From: Variovorax sp. HW608
Lineage (GTDB): Bacteria > Pseudomonadota > Gammaproteobacteria > Burkholderiales > Burkholderiaceae_C
Assembly (NCBI RefSeq): GCF_900090195.1
Contig: NZ_LT607803.1
Location: forward strand, 1,302,001 to 1,366,000
Direction: 5' to 3'
DNA length: 64,000 nucleotides
Part shown: piece after piece, positions 34,533 to 43,478 of the stretch
How the letters are laid out: each line of letters starts with the position of its first letter
Position numbering within the stretch: the stretch's first letter is position 1
Program-made: the position numbers and the translations under genes
Notes under the pieces: model-generated
Told to the model about the DNA's origin: nothing
Databases searched by the model: none
The model's input: the letters and a program-made list of their open reading frames with translations, nothing else

Positions 34533-35351
34533 CTACACGTGCTCGCCGCCTCCGGGTCGCAAGGCCCGGGCCACGGCCTCCGCCCTCGCATGCGGATTGG
34601 CCGGCACCGGCGCGTCGGGCACCGATGCATAGGCCGCCAGCGCGCGGCGCAGGCGCGGGGCTTTCGCGTAGTCGGCCTCGCTGTGCCCCGCGTAGGCCGA
34701 GTAGTCGCAGACGCACACTTCGAGCAGCTGCTCGAAGCGCTCGGGCTGCTGCAATGCCTGCACGCGCGCCAGCAGCTCGGCGATCGGGCCCGCGCGCAGG
34801 TCGCTCGCGCGGTGCACGCGGTCGCACTCGGCGATCGCCAGGGCCGCCAGCTCGAGCGCTTCGGCCGGCATCGCGATGCGCGCGCCCAGCGCGGAAAGCC
34901 GTGCCCGGCCCCGTGCCTCGTGACCCACATGGCTCGGCCAGCAGTGGCGCGGCGTGTCGGCCATGCCGATCTTGTGCGCGAGCGCCGCGAATCGCACCGC
35001 CAGCCGCGCGCCGCGCCGTGCCGCCTGGGCCAGCACGCGCAGCTGGTGCTCTCCCACGTCGACCGGCTCCGGCTGGTCGCTCGCATGCGGCACGCCGAAG
35101 AGGGCCTCGAGCTCGGGCAGGAAACGCCGCAGGCCGGCGCAGTCGCGCAGCGCGCGGAAGAAGCCCTCCGGGTAGGGCGACATCAGCGCCCGCCGCAACA
35201 CCTCGCCCGCCTGCTGCGGTGTCAGGCGCTCGATCAGGTCCATCTGCACGGCGCTCACCATCAGCGCCTGGTCGGCCGCGTCCAGCACGGCGCCCCGGCT
35301 CTGCGCCGCACCCAGGGCGAGACGGAACAACTGCTGTCCCATGGGCATCAT
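34533..35351 (-). CDS. HD-domain-like protein resembling the C-terminal part of CCA-adding enzyme
   Basis: 272 residues. The region of about 40-175 parallels the HD region of bacterial CCA tRNA nucleotidyltransferases: LRRALMSPYPEGFFRALRDC, LRRFLPELEALFGVPH, DVGEHQLRVL, LAVRFAALAHKIGMADTP, WPSHVGHEARG. The nucleotidyltransferase head (GxSxR, DxD) is wholly absent. The HD pair is degraded: the family HDLGK reads HKIGM. It sits in the nifHDK direction just before the nifE promoter. Catalysis is doubtful; RNA- or nucleotide-binding is possible. Several starts within 9 bp (35351, 35348, 35342). Confidence 0.6.
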   Translation of the reverse strand: MMPMGQQLFRLALGAAQSRGAVLDAADQALMVSAVQMDLIERLTPQQAGEVLRRALMSPYPEGFFRALRDCAGLRRFLPELEALFGVPHASDQPEPVDVGEHQLRVLAQAARRGARLAVRFAALAHKIGMADTPRHCWPSHVGHEARGRARLSALGARIAMPAEALELAALAIAECDRVHRASDLRAGPIAELLARVQALQQPERFEQLLEVCVCDYSAYAGHSEADYAKAPRLRRALAAYASVPDAPVPANPHARAEAVARALRPGGGEHV

Positions 35352-35364
35352 GATGGCGGCGGAT

Positions 35365-35445
35365 TCAGTAGGCGATCTCGAACCACACCGGCTCGACGCG
35401 GCGCAGTTGCTCGATCAGGTGCTCGCATTGCATGCGGGGCAGCAT
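35365..35445 (-). CDS. 26-codon small ORF in the nifHDK operon
   Basis: ATG at 35445, TGA at 35367-35365, in a spacer otherwise without a gene. Peptide: MLPRMQCEHLIEQL then RRVEPVWFEIAY. Third codon positions are G or C in 24 of 26 codons, the signature of real coding DNA in this genome, and a GAGG lies 10 bases upstream. No family recognised. Could be a genuine small Nif protein or the remains of a larger gene. Confidence 0.45.
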   Translation of the reverse strand: MLPRMQCEHLIEQLRRVEPVWFEIAY

Positions 35446-35457
35446 GGTGTTCGTGCC

Positions 35458-35943
35458 TCAGTTGTCGTCCGCGAGCACTTCCAGCTCCACCAGCTGCTCG
35501 TAGAGCGCGCGCCGCGCCCACCAGCGTGCCTCGCCGGCCAGGCGCGGGTCGGCGCCTTCGAAGGCGGCCACGGCGTCGCTGTCGTTCCAATAGATGCAGG
35601 TGCTGCCGCAGCGCGCCGCCAGCGCGGCCGCGAGCGCATCGCGCAGGCCGACCGCTTCAGTGCGCAGCACACCGCGCCCCAGCAGGTGGTCGGCCCGGTA
35701 GAGCCGCGTGTCCCAGCCATGCGCATCGCCCAGGCCGCAAATGGCCGGGAAGGCGCGGCGCGCGGCTTCGTCGGGCATGGTGTGGCCGGCCGCTTCGAGC
35801 AGCTCGCGCGCCGTCAGCTCGTCGTGGATCTCCCAGGCCTCGAACGGATCCGATGCCGCCACCTTGCGTGCAAGATCCGCGTCGTCGTAGGCGAACCAGG
35901 CGCGCGGCGGGTCCTGTTCGGGCAGTTCCACCACATGGATCAC
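35458..35943 (-). CDS. Uncharacterised nif-cluster protein, 161 residues
   Basis: GTG at 35943 with GGAG six bases upstream is the best start. The protein begins VIHVVELPEQDPPRAWFAYDD and has LYRADHLLGRGV and CGSTCIYWNDSDAVAAFEG later; acidic, no signal peptide or membrane segment. I do not recognise it. It lies between nifK and nifE, a place where other diazotrophs keep nifT, nifY and small accessory genes, so a role in nitrogenase maturation or protection is the natural guess. Confidence 0.65.
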   Translation of the reverse strand: MIHVVELPEQDPPRAWFAYDDADLARKVAASDPFEAWEIHDELTARELLEAAGHTMPDEAARRAFPAICGLGDAHGWDTRLYRADHLLGRGVLRTEAVGLRDALAAALAARCGSTCIYWNDSDAVAAFEGADPRLAGEARWWARRALYEQLVELEVLADDN

Positions 35944-35986
35944 GGCAGGCTCCGCTTGCGTTGCATGGCCTTGCGTCGGCGGCGCG

Positions 35987-36307
35987 CTATTCCACGCCTT
36001 CCGCGGCCGCCTTGGCCCAGGTGGCATGCCGCAGGCGTTGCGTGATGCCCGCAGGACTGGCGTCGAACTCGCGTTGGGCGCTGGCCATCGCCCCTTGGGC
36101 GATGGCTGCCTCCGCGTGCGTCAGCGGCAGCCGGCCTGCCACATGCGTGGCGCCGGGCACCGCGCGCACGATGGCCTGGCGGTTCGGGTGTTCGAGGATC
36201 GGCACCAGGTGGTCGGCCTCGCGCGCTCCGGCGAGGCACACCCAGCCATCGATCACCTCGACCCGCCGGCCGTCCTGCGTGAGCTTGACCAGGACTGCGT
36301 CGGGCAT
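35987..36307 (-). CDS. Uncharacterised nif-cluster protein, 106 residues
   Basis: Starts 16 bp after nifK. MPDAVLVKLTQDGRRVEVIDGW opens a small beta-rich protein (first 20 residues shown in part), followed by VPILEHPNRQAIVRAVPGATHV and an Ala-rich helix. Not NifT, which is encoded elsewhere (47.8-48.0 kb). Position directly behind nifK suggests it is made in step with the MoFe protein. Function unknown. Confidence 0.65.
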   Translation of the reverse strand: MPDAVLVKLTQDGRRVEVIDGWVCLAGAREADHLVPILEHPNRQAIVRAVPGATHVAGRLPLTHAEAAIAQGAMASAQREFDASPAGITQRLRHATWAKAAAEGVE

Positions 36308-36323
36308 GGTCGACGGCTCCGTC

Positions 36324-37883
36324 TCAGCGGATGATGTCGTAGCTGTAGTCGGTCTTCGCCGGCACGATGGTGTTCGCATCGAGCGTTTCGAAGAACTCGT
36401 CCAGCAGCATGACCAGCGTGCGCAGCGCACCCTCGTAGCCCCAGGTCGGGTAACGGTGGTAGTGGTGGCGGTCGAAGATCGGGAAGGTCATGCGCACCAG
36501 CGGCGTCCTGGTGTCGCGCTCCAGGTACTTGCCGTAGGTGTTGCCGATGAGGAAATCCACCGGCTCCGTGAACAGCAGCGAGCGCATGTGCCAGAGGTCG
36601 CGCTTGGGATAGGCCTTGCAGCCGGCGCCATAGGGCGAGGCGTCGAACAGCGCCCGCACCTTGCTCGCCCAGTCCTCGTTGCCGTTGGTCGCCAGCACAT
36701 GGGCCGGTTCGGCGCCCAGTTCCAGCAGGAACTGGGTGGTGCCCAGCATCTGGTCGGGATCGCCGTAGAGCGCGAAGCGCTTGCCGTGCAGGTGCGCCTG
36801 GCTGTCGGCCATGGCGTCCACCAGCTGGCCGCGCTCCTTCTCCAGTTGCGCGGGCACCGGCTTGCCGGTCAGGCGCGAGATGGCCATCACGAACTCGTCC
36901 GTGCCTTTCACGCCCATCGGGGCGTTGAGCACCACGACCTCCTGGCCGTGCTCGGCGATGAACTTGCTGGTCTTCTCGCAGCAGTATTCCTGGAAGACGA
37001 TGGTGGCCTTCGCGTTGAGCGCCGCTTCCACCTCTTCCTTGGTCGTGCCGCCCTCGTACATGCGGAACTCGCCGTCGGTGGGCGTGTTCCAGGTCTCCGA
37101 CGGGTCGCAGATCACGTTCACCTTGACGCCGAACAGATCGAAGATGCGGCGGATCTCCTTCATGTTGCCGACCACGAAGCCGTCGAAGCCGCCGATGAAG
37201 TTGATGCTCTCGTCCGGCACGCGGACGAGCGGCGCGGTGGTGCCGGCCTTGCCGTCCCAGAAATGCTTGAGGATGCCCAGGAGCGCGTTGTCGTAGCCCG
37301 TGACGTGGCTGCCAACGAAGGCCGGCGTGTGCGCGAAGGGCACGTCGTACGCCTCGGGCACGCTGCCCTTCTGCTTGCTGTTCTTGATGAAGGCATCGAG
37401 GTCGTCGCCGATCACCTCCGCCATGCAGGTCGTGGAGACCGCGATCATCTCGGGCTTGTAGAGGTTGTAGGCGTTCGCCAGGCCGTCGATCATGTTGTTC
37501 AGGCCGCCGAACACCGCCGCATCCTCGGTCATCGAGGAACTGACGCAGGAGGTCGGCTCCTTGAAGTGGCGCGAGAAATGCGAGCGGTAGTAGGCCACGC
37601 AGCCCTGGCTGCCGTGCACGAAGCTCAGGGTCTTGTGAAAGCCGTTGGCCACGTAGACCGCACCCAGGGGCTGGCAGGCCTTGGCGGGATTCACGGTCAG
37701 CGAATCGCGCTTGAAGTTCTTTTCCTTGTAGTCCTCGGTCTTGGTCCACTCGACGATCTGCTTGACCGTCTCGTCGGGATGGTTGAACTCGAATTGTTCC
37801 TTCTTCGTGCGGAAGATCTCCTGGTACTCCGGCTCGCGGAACAGCAGTTCGTGGTCGAGGATCTTGTCGGCTGATTGAGGCAT
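36324..37883 (-). CDS. nifK: Nitrogenase MoFe protein beta subunit
   Basis: 519 residues, usual size. P-cluster cysteines are at 70 ([10 protein letters not shown]), 95 ([10 protein letters not shown]) and 153 ([13 protein letters not shown]). [16 protein letters not shown] and the closing SYDIIR are typical of molybdenum NifK. With NifD it forms the alpha2beta2 protein that reduces N2. Forty-five bases after nifD. Confidence 0.98.
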   Translation of the reverse strand: MPQSADKILDHELLFREPEYQEIFRTKKEQFEFNHPDETVKQIVEWTKTEDYKEKNFKRDSLTVNPAKACQPLGAVYVANGFHKTLSFVHGSQGCVAYYRSHFSRHFKEPTSCVSSSMTEDAAVFGGLNNMIDGLANAYNLYKPEMIAVSTTCMAEVIGDDLDAFIKNSKQKGSVPEAYDVPFAHTPAFVGSHVTGYDNALLGILKHFWDGKAGTTAPLVRVPDESINFIGGFDGFVVGNMKEIRRIFDLFGVKVNVICDPSETWNTPTDGEFRMYEGGTTKEEVEAALNAKATIVFQEYCCEKTSKFIAEHGQEVVVLNAPMGVKGTDEFVMAISRLTGKPVPAQLEKERGQLVDAMADSQAHLHGKRFALYGDPDQMLGTTQFLLELGAEPAHVLATNGNEDWASKVRALFDASPYGAGCKAYPKRDLWHMRSLLFTEPVDFLIGNTYGKYLERDTRTPLVRMTFPIFDRHHYHRYPTWGYEGALRTLVMLLDEFFETLDANTIVPAKTDYSYDIIR

Positions 37884-37928
37884 GTCAGGCTCCTTGGATG
37901 GTTTCGTGTGCGAGGGTTGTCGCGGACT

Positions 37929-39392
37929 TCAGGCCGCCTTCTTCCAGGGCGCCTTGGCCAGGCTCCAGACCGGGCTGGAAATCGCCATGTCCATGTCGCG
38001 CGCGAAGATGGCGAAGCCGTCGTAGCCGTGGTAGGGGCCGGAGTAGTCCCAGCTGTGCATCTGGCGGAAAGGCACGCCCATCTTCTGGAACACGTACTTC
38101 TCCTTGATGCCCGAGCCCACCAGGTCGGGCTGGACCTGCTCGACGAACTTCTCGAACTCGTAGCCGGTCACGTCGTCGTAGATCAGCGTGCCGTCCTTCA
38201 CGTAGTGGGTGGTGCGCTGGTAGTCGTCGTTGTGGCCGAACTCGTAGCCGGTGCCGACCACGTCCATGCCCAGGTCCTCGTAGGCGCCGATCACGTGGCG
38301 CGGCCTGAGGCCGCCGACGAAGAGCATCACCTTCTTGCCCGCCAGGCGCGGCTTGAACTTGGCGATCACCGCGTCCATCAGCGGACGGTACTTGGCGATC
38401 ACCTTCTCGGCATTGGCCTTGATGGTGTCGTCGAAGTGGCTGGCGATCTCGCGCAGGCTCTTCTCGATCATGGTCGGGCCGAAGAAGTTGTACTCGACCC
38501 ACGGGATGCCGTACTTCTCTTCCATGTGCCGGCTGATGTAGTTCATCGAGCGGTAGCAGTGCAGCACGTTGAGCTTGGCCTTGGGCGTGTTCTCCAGCTC
38601 GGCGATGGAGCCGTCGCCCGACCACTGCGCGATCACGCGCAGGCCGATCTCTTCCAGCAGGATGCGGCTGGACCAGGCGTCGCCGCCGATGTTGTAGTCG
38701 CCGATGATCGCCACGTCGTAGGGCGTGGATTCGAACTCGGGCCGCTTGTTCGGGTCGACCTTGTCGAACACCCAGTCGCGGATCGCGTCGTTGGCCAGGT
38801 GGTGGCCCAGCGACTGGCTCACGCCGCGGAAGCCCTCGCAGCGCACCGGCACGATGGTGTGGCCTTCGTACTCCTTCGACTTCTTCTTGCTCACGGCTTC
38901 GATGTCGTCGCCGATCAGGCCGATCGGGCACTCGGATTGGATCGAGATGCCCTTGTTCAGCGGAAAGAGTTCCTGGATCTCGTCGATGATCTTGTCCAGC
39001 TTCTTGTCGCCGCCGAAGACGATGTCCTTCTCCTGGAAGTCGGAGGTGAACTGCATCGTCACGAAGGTGTCGATGCCGGTGGTGCCGATGTAGTAGTTGC
39101 GGCGTGCGGCCCACGAATACTGGCCGCAGCCCACCGGGCCGTGGCTGATGTGGATCATGTCCTTGATCGGGCCCCAGACCACGCCCTTGCTGCCGGCATA
39201 GGCGCAGCCGCGGATGGTCATGACGCCGGGCAGCGACTTGATGTTGGACTTGACGCCGCAGTCGGGCTTGCCTTCCTCGAACGTGCCCAGGTGCTTGGCG
39301 CGCCGCTTGGCCATCTTCTCGGGATAGGCCTTCAGCACTTCATCGATCAGGGCCTTGTTCGCGGCCTTGCGCTCTTCAACGGTGGCGGTCAT
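37929..39392 (-). CDS. nifD: Nitrogenase MoFe protein alpha subunit
   Basis: 487 residues. P-cluster cysteines at 63 (IRGCAYAG), 89 ([10 protein letters not shown]) and 155 ([10 protein letters not shown]). FeMo-co ligands Cys279 (LHCYRSMNY) and His446 ([15 protein letters not shown]), plus the substrate-channel His197 in SLGHH. The overall pattern is Mo-type, not Vnf/Anf. Start 89 bp after nifH; the spacer holds a strong hairpin. Confidence 0.98.
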   Translation of the reverse strand: MTATVEERKAANKALIDEVLKAYPEKMAKRRAKHLGTFEEGKPDCGVKSNIKSLPGVMTIRGCAYAGSKGVVWGPIKDMIHISHGPVGCGQYSWAARRNYYIGTTGIDTFVTMQFTSDFQEKDIVFGGDKKLDKIIDEIQELFPLNKGISIQSECPIGLIGDDIEAVSKKKSKEYEGHTIVPVRCEGFRGVSQSLGHHLANDAIRDWVFDKVDPNKRPEFESTPYDVAIIGDYNIGGDAWSSRILLEEIGLRVIAQWSGDGSIAELENTPKAKLNVLHCYRSMNYISRHMEEKYGIPWVEYNFFGPTMIEKSLREIASHFDDTIKANAEKVIAKYRPLMDAVIAKFKPRLAGKKVMLFVGGLRPRHVIGAYEDLGMDVVGTGYEFGHNDDYQRTTHYVKDGTLIYDDVTGYEFEKFVEQVQPDLVGSGIKEKYVFQKMGVPFRQMHSWDYSGPYHGYDGFAIFARDMDMAISSPVWSLAKAPWKKAA

Positions 39393-39435
39393 GGGGGGAC
39401 TCCAGAATGTGTGGGTTGCGTCGGGCCGGCGCGGC

Positions 39436-39460
39436 CGCTTCGCCTGCATGAGGCGAAGCG
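39436..39460 (-). promoter_or_regulatory. Strong hairpin in the nifH-nifD spacer
   Basis: CGCTTCGCCT-GCATG-AGGCGAAGCG, a perfect 10-bp stem with a 5-base loop about 21 bp past the nifH stop. It could attenuate read-through or protect the 3' end of a nifH-only mRNA, which would explain the excess of Fe protein over MoFe protein normal in diazotrophs. No T tract follows on the minus strand. Confidence 0.6.
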
Positions 39461-39481
39461 CCGGCGCCGGCGCGGGGTCGA

Positions 39482-40417
<936 letters not shown>

Positions 40418-40495
40418 TCAGCCTGTCGTGGTGCCTGTAGGTCTTCTTCTTGGGGGTCACGCATCGGCCGGACCTGTGTCCGCGCAGCCCTTCTC

Positions 40496-40511
40496 TGCAG
40501 CTTCCATGCCA
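40496..40511 (-). promoter_or_regulatory. Sigma54 promoter of nifHDK
   Basis: Minus strand TGGCAT-GGAAG-CTGCA with GG-N10-GC spacing. Predicted start about 40486, leaving a leader of about 120 nt before nifH. The NifA site at 40607-40622 lies about 100 bp upstream, a normal distance for DNA looping. Confidence 0.8.
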
Positions 40512-40606
40512 TGCACTCCGGCCCGTGTCGCGAGGCCTGTGGAGGGCCCTCATTTCAGAGGGAAAGCGGCATCGCCGGCACCTCGCCCGCAGGTCTTCGC
40601 GCACTT

Positions 40607-40622
40607 TGTCCGCTTCACGACA
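40607..40622. promoter_or_regulatory. NifA upstream activator sequence shared by nifH and the globin operon
   Basis: TGT-CCGCTTCACG-ACA, an exact TGT-N10-ACA. It is the only exact copy seen in the 367-bp divergent spacer (40397-40763) and lies about 100 bp from the nifH -24 box and about 115 bp from the globin -24 box, so one NifA dimer site probably serves both. The rest of the spacer holds the two promoters and no reading frame I would call a gene. Confidence 0.8.
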
Positions 40623-40735
40623 AACGCTGCACGGCACGTCGCGAAACGCTCGCCGCGAAGTGCTTCGCCGCCGGTTTGTGTTGGTTTTGAAGCGCCATTC
40701 GAAGTCTTCGGCGCGCGCGCCGGCCTGTTCCCGGC

Positions 40736-40751
40736 TGGTACGGCGATTGCA
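40736..40751 (+). promoter_or_regulatory. Sigma54 promoter of the globin-ankyrin-rhodanese operon
   Basis: TGGTAC-GGCGA-TTGCA, an excellent -24/-12 match. Predicted start about 40761-40762, only two or three bases before the first in-frame ATG of the globin gene at 40764. Confidence 0.8.
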
Positions 40752-40763
40752 AGAGCATGGCGC

Positions 40764-41243
40764 ATGAACGCCGCCGCCCCCACGTCATCGCCGCCACTGC
40801 TGTCACGGCCGCCGCACTACCAGATGCTGGGCGGCGATGCCGGCGTGGCGCGGCTGGTGGAAGCCTTCTACCGCCACATGGACACCCGGCCCGATGCGCG
40901 CGGCATTCGCACCATGCACGAGCCGGACCTGTCGTCGACGCGGGCCGTGCTCGTGCTCTACCTGCGCGAATGGCTCGGCGGCCCCAGGGACTACTCGGCA
41001 GAGCGCGGCCATCCGCGATTGCGCATGCGGCATGCCGGCTTTGCCATCGGCGAGGCCGAGCGCGATGCCTGGCTGGCCTGCATGCGCGCGGCGCTGATCG
41101 AGGTCGGCGCCGACGCAGCACTGCAGGCCGAACTGATGACGGCCTTCTTCAAGACCGCCGACTGGATGCGCAACACCGTCACGCGCGGCGATGCCGCGGC
41201 GCCTTCCGTTCCTCACTCCATCACCACCAAGGACTCCCCATGA
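40764..41243 (+). CDS. glbO: Group II truncated hemoglobin
   Basis: 159 residues. Group II features: YQMLGGDAGVARLVEAFYRHM, the CD-region LYLREWLGGP, proximal His in RLRMRHAGFAI (about residue 94), and Trp of the G helix in ERDAWLACMRAAL. Probably binds O2 or NO with high affinity and protects nitrogenase or NifA, or supplies oxygen to respiration; expressed with nifH from one NifA site. Start may be 40764 (nearly leaderless) or an internal ATG at 40822. Four-base overlap with the next gene. Confidence 0.85.
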   Translation: MNAAAPTSSPPLLSRPPHYQMLGGDAGVARLVEAFYRHMDTRPDARGIRTMHEPDLSSTRAVLVLYLREWLGGPRDYSAERGHPRLRMRHAGFAIGEAERDAWLACMRAALIEVGADAALQAELMTAFFKTADWMRNTVTRGDAAAPSVPHSITTKDSP

Positions 41244-41848
41244 CCGCCACGCTGACCCAGCGCGAGATCGAAGAGACCGCGTTCGCCCGGCTCGAACACG
41301 AGGGCCGGCTGCTGAACGCCGTGCTCAAGGCACCCACCAACAAGTTCGGCCGCGTGGGATTTCGCGGCGAACTCGCGCTGCGCTTCTCGCCCAAGCTGGC
41401 CGACGAGGCCCGCCCGCCCGAGCTCAGCTGCGACCAGGTCATGGCCATCGCGACCGTCGGCGAAAAGCACCTGCCCTTCTTCGCCGGCTACCTGCTGAGC
41501 TTCGAACACCTGAAGGACGTGGCCGAAGTGCTGGGCGACACGCTCAGTGCGGGCGGCAAGTACTTCCTGTTCTGCAACAACATCGACCTGAGCAGGAAGT
41601 ACCAGGTGCCCTGCAAGGGCGCCATGTTCTACGTGCTGCCGATCGACGAGTCCACGGTCTACAACGAGCTGCTCGACCTGCTGTACCTGGAGAAGAACGA
41701 ACTCAAGAAGAAGGACACGGCGGGCAAGCTCGACGCCGTGGCCGACGCCGCGATCAAGTTCGACGTCACCTTCGACACCATCACCTACAGCGAAGGGCTG
41801 GCGCTGATGGGGCCGGTGCGCAATCCGAACGAGAACCGCCCGGTCTGA
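41240..41848 (+). CDS. Uncharacterised protein of the nif globin operon, 202 residues
   Basis: Starts ATGA-coupled to the globin. No signal peptide or membrane segment. Features: KAPTNKFGRVGFRGELAL, TVGEKHLPFFAGYLLSFEHL, KYFLFCNNIDLSRKYQVPC and a charged helix LYLEKNELKKKDTAGKLD. Two Cys and several His could bind a cofactor. I cannot assign a family. Placement between a globin and an ankyrin protein under NifA control suggests a part in protecting or assembling nitrogenase. Confidence 0.65.
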   Translation: MTATLTQREIEETAFARLEHEGRLLNAVLKAPTNKFGRVGFRGELALRFSPKLADEARPPELSCDQVMAIATVGEKHLPFFAGYLLSFEHLKDVAEVLGDTLSAGGKYFLFCNNIDLSRKYQVPCKGAMFYVLPIDESTVYNELLDLLYLEKNELKKKDTAGKLDAVADAAIKFDVTFDTITYSEGLALMGPVRNPNENRPV

Positions 41849-41872
41849 GGCCGGCGCGGCTGCGAGTCCGCC

Positions 41873-42412
41873 ATGAGCGCCCGCCTGTCCGTGCCGTCCA
41901 CGGAGCTCGCCCTGCACGGGCCGTCGAAGGCGCGCGCCGAGGCGGCCAACACCGCCACGCGAATCCCCACGCACGTGGAGCTCGGCGCCTGGCTGCTGCA
42001 GCAGGACTTTCCCGGCATCGCGGCGCGCAGCCTGAACGGGGAGACGCCGCTGATGCGCGCCGCCTGGCACGGCGAAGATGCCGTGGTCGAGGCCCTGCTG
42101 GCCGACGGCGCCGAGCCGGAGGCGGTGAACGACGAAGGCAACAACGCCCTGTGGTTCGCCTGCCTGCATGGCGCACCGGCGACCATCCTGCGGCTGGCCG
42201 ATGCCGGTGTCTTGCTCGACCATGCCAACGACGACGGCATCACCTGCCTCATGCAGGCAGCGGCCAGCGGGCGGGTGGAAGTGCTGGAACTGCTGATGGC
42301 CTTGGGTGCCACACCTGGCCTCAGCGCGCCGGACGGTCGCAGCGCCTTCGACATGGCCGCCGACCGCGGGCGGGATCTGCTGCGCGCGGCGCGGCGCCTC
42401 GGGCACGGATAG
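41873..42412 (+). CDS. Ankyrin-repeat protein of the nif region
   Basis: 179 residues with about four ankyrin repeats: NGETPLMRAAWHGEDAVVEAL, NDEGNNALWFACLHGAPATI, NDDGITCLMQAAASGRVEVL, and SAFDMAADRG. A soluble binding protein with no enzyme domain. Ankyrin genes occur in several nif islands; the partner is unknown. The next gene starts within a few bases of its stop. Confidence 0.8.
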   Translation: MSARLSVPSTELALHGPSKARAEAANTATRIPTHVELGAWLLQQDFPGIAARSLNGETPLMRAAWHGEDAVVEALLADGAEPEAVNDEGNNALWFACLHGAPATILRLADAGVLLDHANDDGITCLMQAAASGRVEVLELLMALGATPGLSAPDGRSAFDMAADRGRDLLRAARRLGHG

Positions 42413-42421
42413 GTGCACGCG

Positions 42422-42790
42422 ATGACCGGCCAGCGCACCTTTCGCCGCATCACCGTTGCCGAGCTCGGCCGCTGGCAGGCCCGGCACCCCGATGCCCTGG
42501 TGCTCGATGCGCGCGATGCCGCCAGCCACGCGCGCGACGGCTGGCCCGGCGCACTGCGGCTGTCCAGCGACAACCAGGACAGCCTGCTGCTGCGCACCGA
42601 GCGCCGCCGCCCGGTGCTGATCTACTGCTACCACGGCCGCGCCAGCCAGACCTGGGCGCAGATGTTCGCGGACTTCGGCTTCACGGAGGTGTGCGACCTC
42701 ATCGGCGGCCATGCTGCGTGGCTGGCTCGCGAAGGCTTCGACGATCCCAAGTCGAGCGACCTGCATGGCAACACCCCGCCAGCCTCTTGA
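42422..42790 (+). CDS. Rhodanese-domain protein (GlpE-like)
   Basis: 122 residues, a single rhodanese domain. The active-site loop CYHGRASQ (about residue 67) holds the sulfur-carrying Cys. LGRWQARHPDALVLDAR and IGGHAAWLAREG are family blocks. ATG 42422 is chosen for the TAGG eight bases upstream; a GTG at 42413 would add three residues. A sulfurtransferase here could supply persulfide sulfur for Fe-S or molybdenum-sulfur chemistry. Confidence 0.85.
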   Translation: MTGQRTFRRITVAELGRWQARHPDALVLDARDAASHARDGWPGALRLSSDNQDSLLLRTERRRPVLIYCYHGRASQTWAQMFADFGFTEVCDLIGGHAAWLAREGFDDPKSSDLHGNTPPAS

Positions 42791-42810
42791 ACCGTCCCCG
42801 GAGATTCGTC

Positions 42811-43047
42811 ATGCCCCTCTTCGACTACCGCTGCCCCGCCTGCGGCTTTCGCTTCGAGGCACTGGTCCGCGCCGCCGGGCCCGCGCCCGACTGTCCACAC
42901 TGCGGCGCCGCGCCCGAGCGCCAGATCAGCGCGCCGGTCGCGCCCGGCCGCAGCCAGGCCATCATCGCTTCGGCACGCCGGCAGGCGGCGCGAGAAGGCC
43001 ATCTGAGCAACTACTCGAAGGCCGAGCAGGGCCGGCTGCTGCGCTGA
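42811..43047 (+). CDS. FmdB-type zinc-ribbon protein
   Basis: 78 residues. CPACGFRFEALV and CPHCGAAPERQISAP form the CxxC...CxxC zinc ribbon of the FmdB family, often found beside genes for C1 or metal-cofactor metabolism. Last gene of the NifA-driven globin operon. Its C-terminal half (ARRQAAREGHLSNYSKAEQ) is basic. Function unproven in any species I know of. Confidence 0.85.
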   Translation: MPLFDYRCPACGFRFEALVRAAGPAPDCPHCGAAPERQISAPVAPGRSQAIIASARRQAAREGHLSNYSKAEQGRLLR

Positions 43048-43068
43048 CGCGTGACACAACGGTCGCCG

Positions 43069-43100
43069 CGTGAGCAGGCCGCCCGAGCCCGGCGCTCACG
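43069..43100. terminator. Inverted repeat between convergent nif operons
   Basis: CGTGAGC (43069-43075) and GCTCACG (43094-43100), a 7-bp stem with an 18-base GC-rich loop that can fold further. It spans the stop of the leftward operon and lies 22 bp past the FmdB stop, so it could end both; no T tract. Confidence 0.35.
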
Positions 43101-43470
43101 AGCGCATCAGGAACAGGCCGGGCTGGCTCTGCCGGTAGACCCGCAGCCACAACAGCGTGGCCGGCACCAGCGACTCGCAGGCGAACCACAGCGCCTCGTC
43201 CAGGGCCTCGCCGGAGCGGCGGCGCAGGCGATCGCGCATCGCGTCCCAGCCGGCCCAGTCCAGCTCGGGCATGTCCCGCCGGACCTCCGGCGCGATCCGG
43301 GCCAGGCTGTCGGCCAGCGACTTCAGTTGCCGCAGGACCTCGGGACGCGTGAGGCGCGAGCGCATCAGCTCTTCCTGCGCCAGCCCTTCGATCAGGATCG
43401 TGACGGCGGTGCCGGCGTGCTCGACGATGGACAGCAGCGCGCTGGTGGCAATGTTCGACGTGGCTTGCAT
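43096..43470 (-). CDS. Uncharacterised protein, last gene of the nifB operon, 124 residues
   Basis: Mostly helical: IATSALLSIVEHAGTAVTIL, LTRPEVLRQLKSLADSLARI, then FACESLVPATLLWLRVYRQS. It could be a small membrane-associated or helical-bundle protein; one weakly hydrophobic stretch lies near the C-terminus. Unrecognised. Starts 8 bp after the FAD oxidoreductase stop, so it may work with that enzyme. Confidence 0.6.
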   Translation of the reverse strand: MQATSNIATSALLSIVEHAGTAVTILIEGLAQEELMRSRLTRPEVLRQLKSLADSLARIAPEVRRDMPELDWAGWDAMRDRLRRRSGEALDEALWFACESLVPATLLWLRVYRQSQPGLFLMRS

Positions 43471-43478
43471 CGGCGATC

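Noticed and set aside
31487..35086. Continuous minus-strand frame of about 1,200 codons through nifE and nifN
   Set aside because: Only its last 467 codons are NifN; the earlier part reads nifE and the HD gene out of frame. It is not a fusion protein.
35987..36307. nifT assignment for the gene after nifK
   Set aside because: Position suggested NifT, but the true NifT sequence is encoded at 47790-48008; this protein shows no NifT motif.
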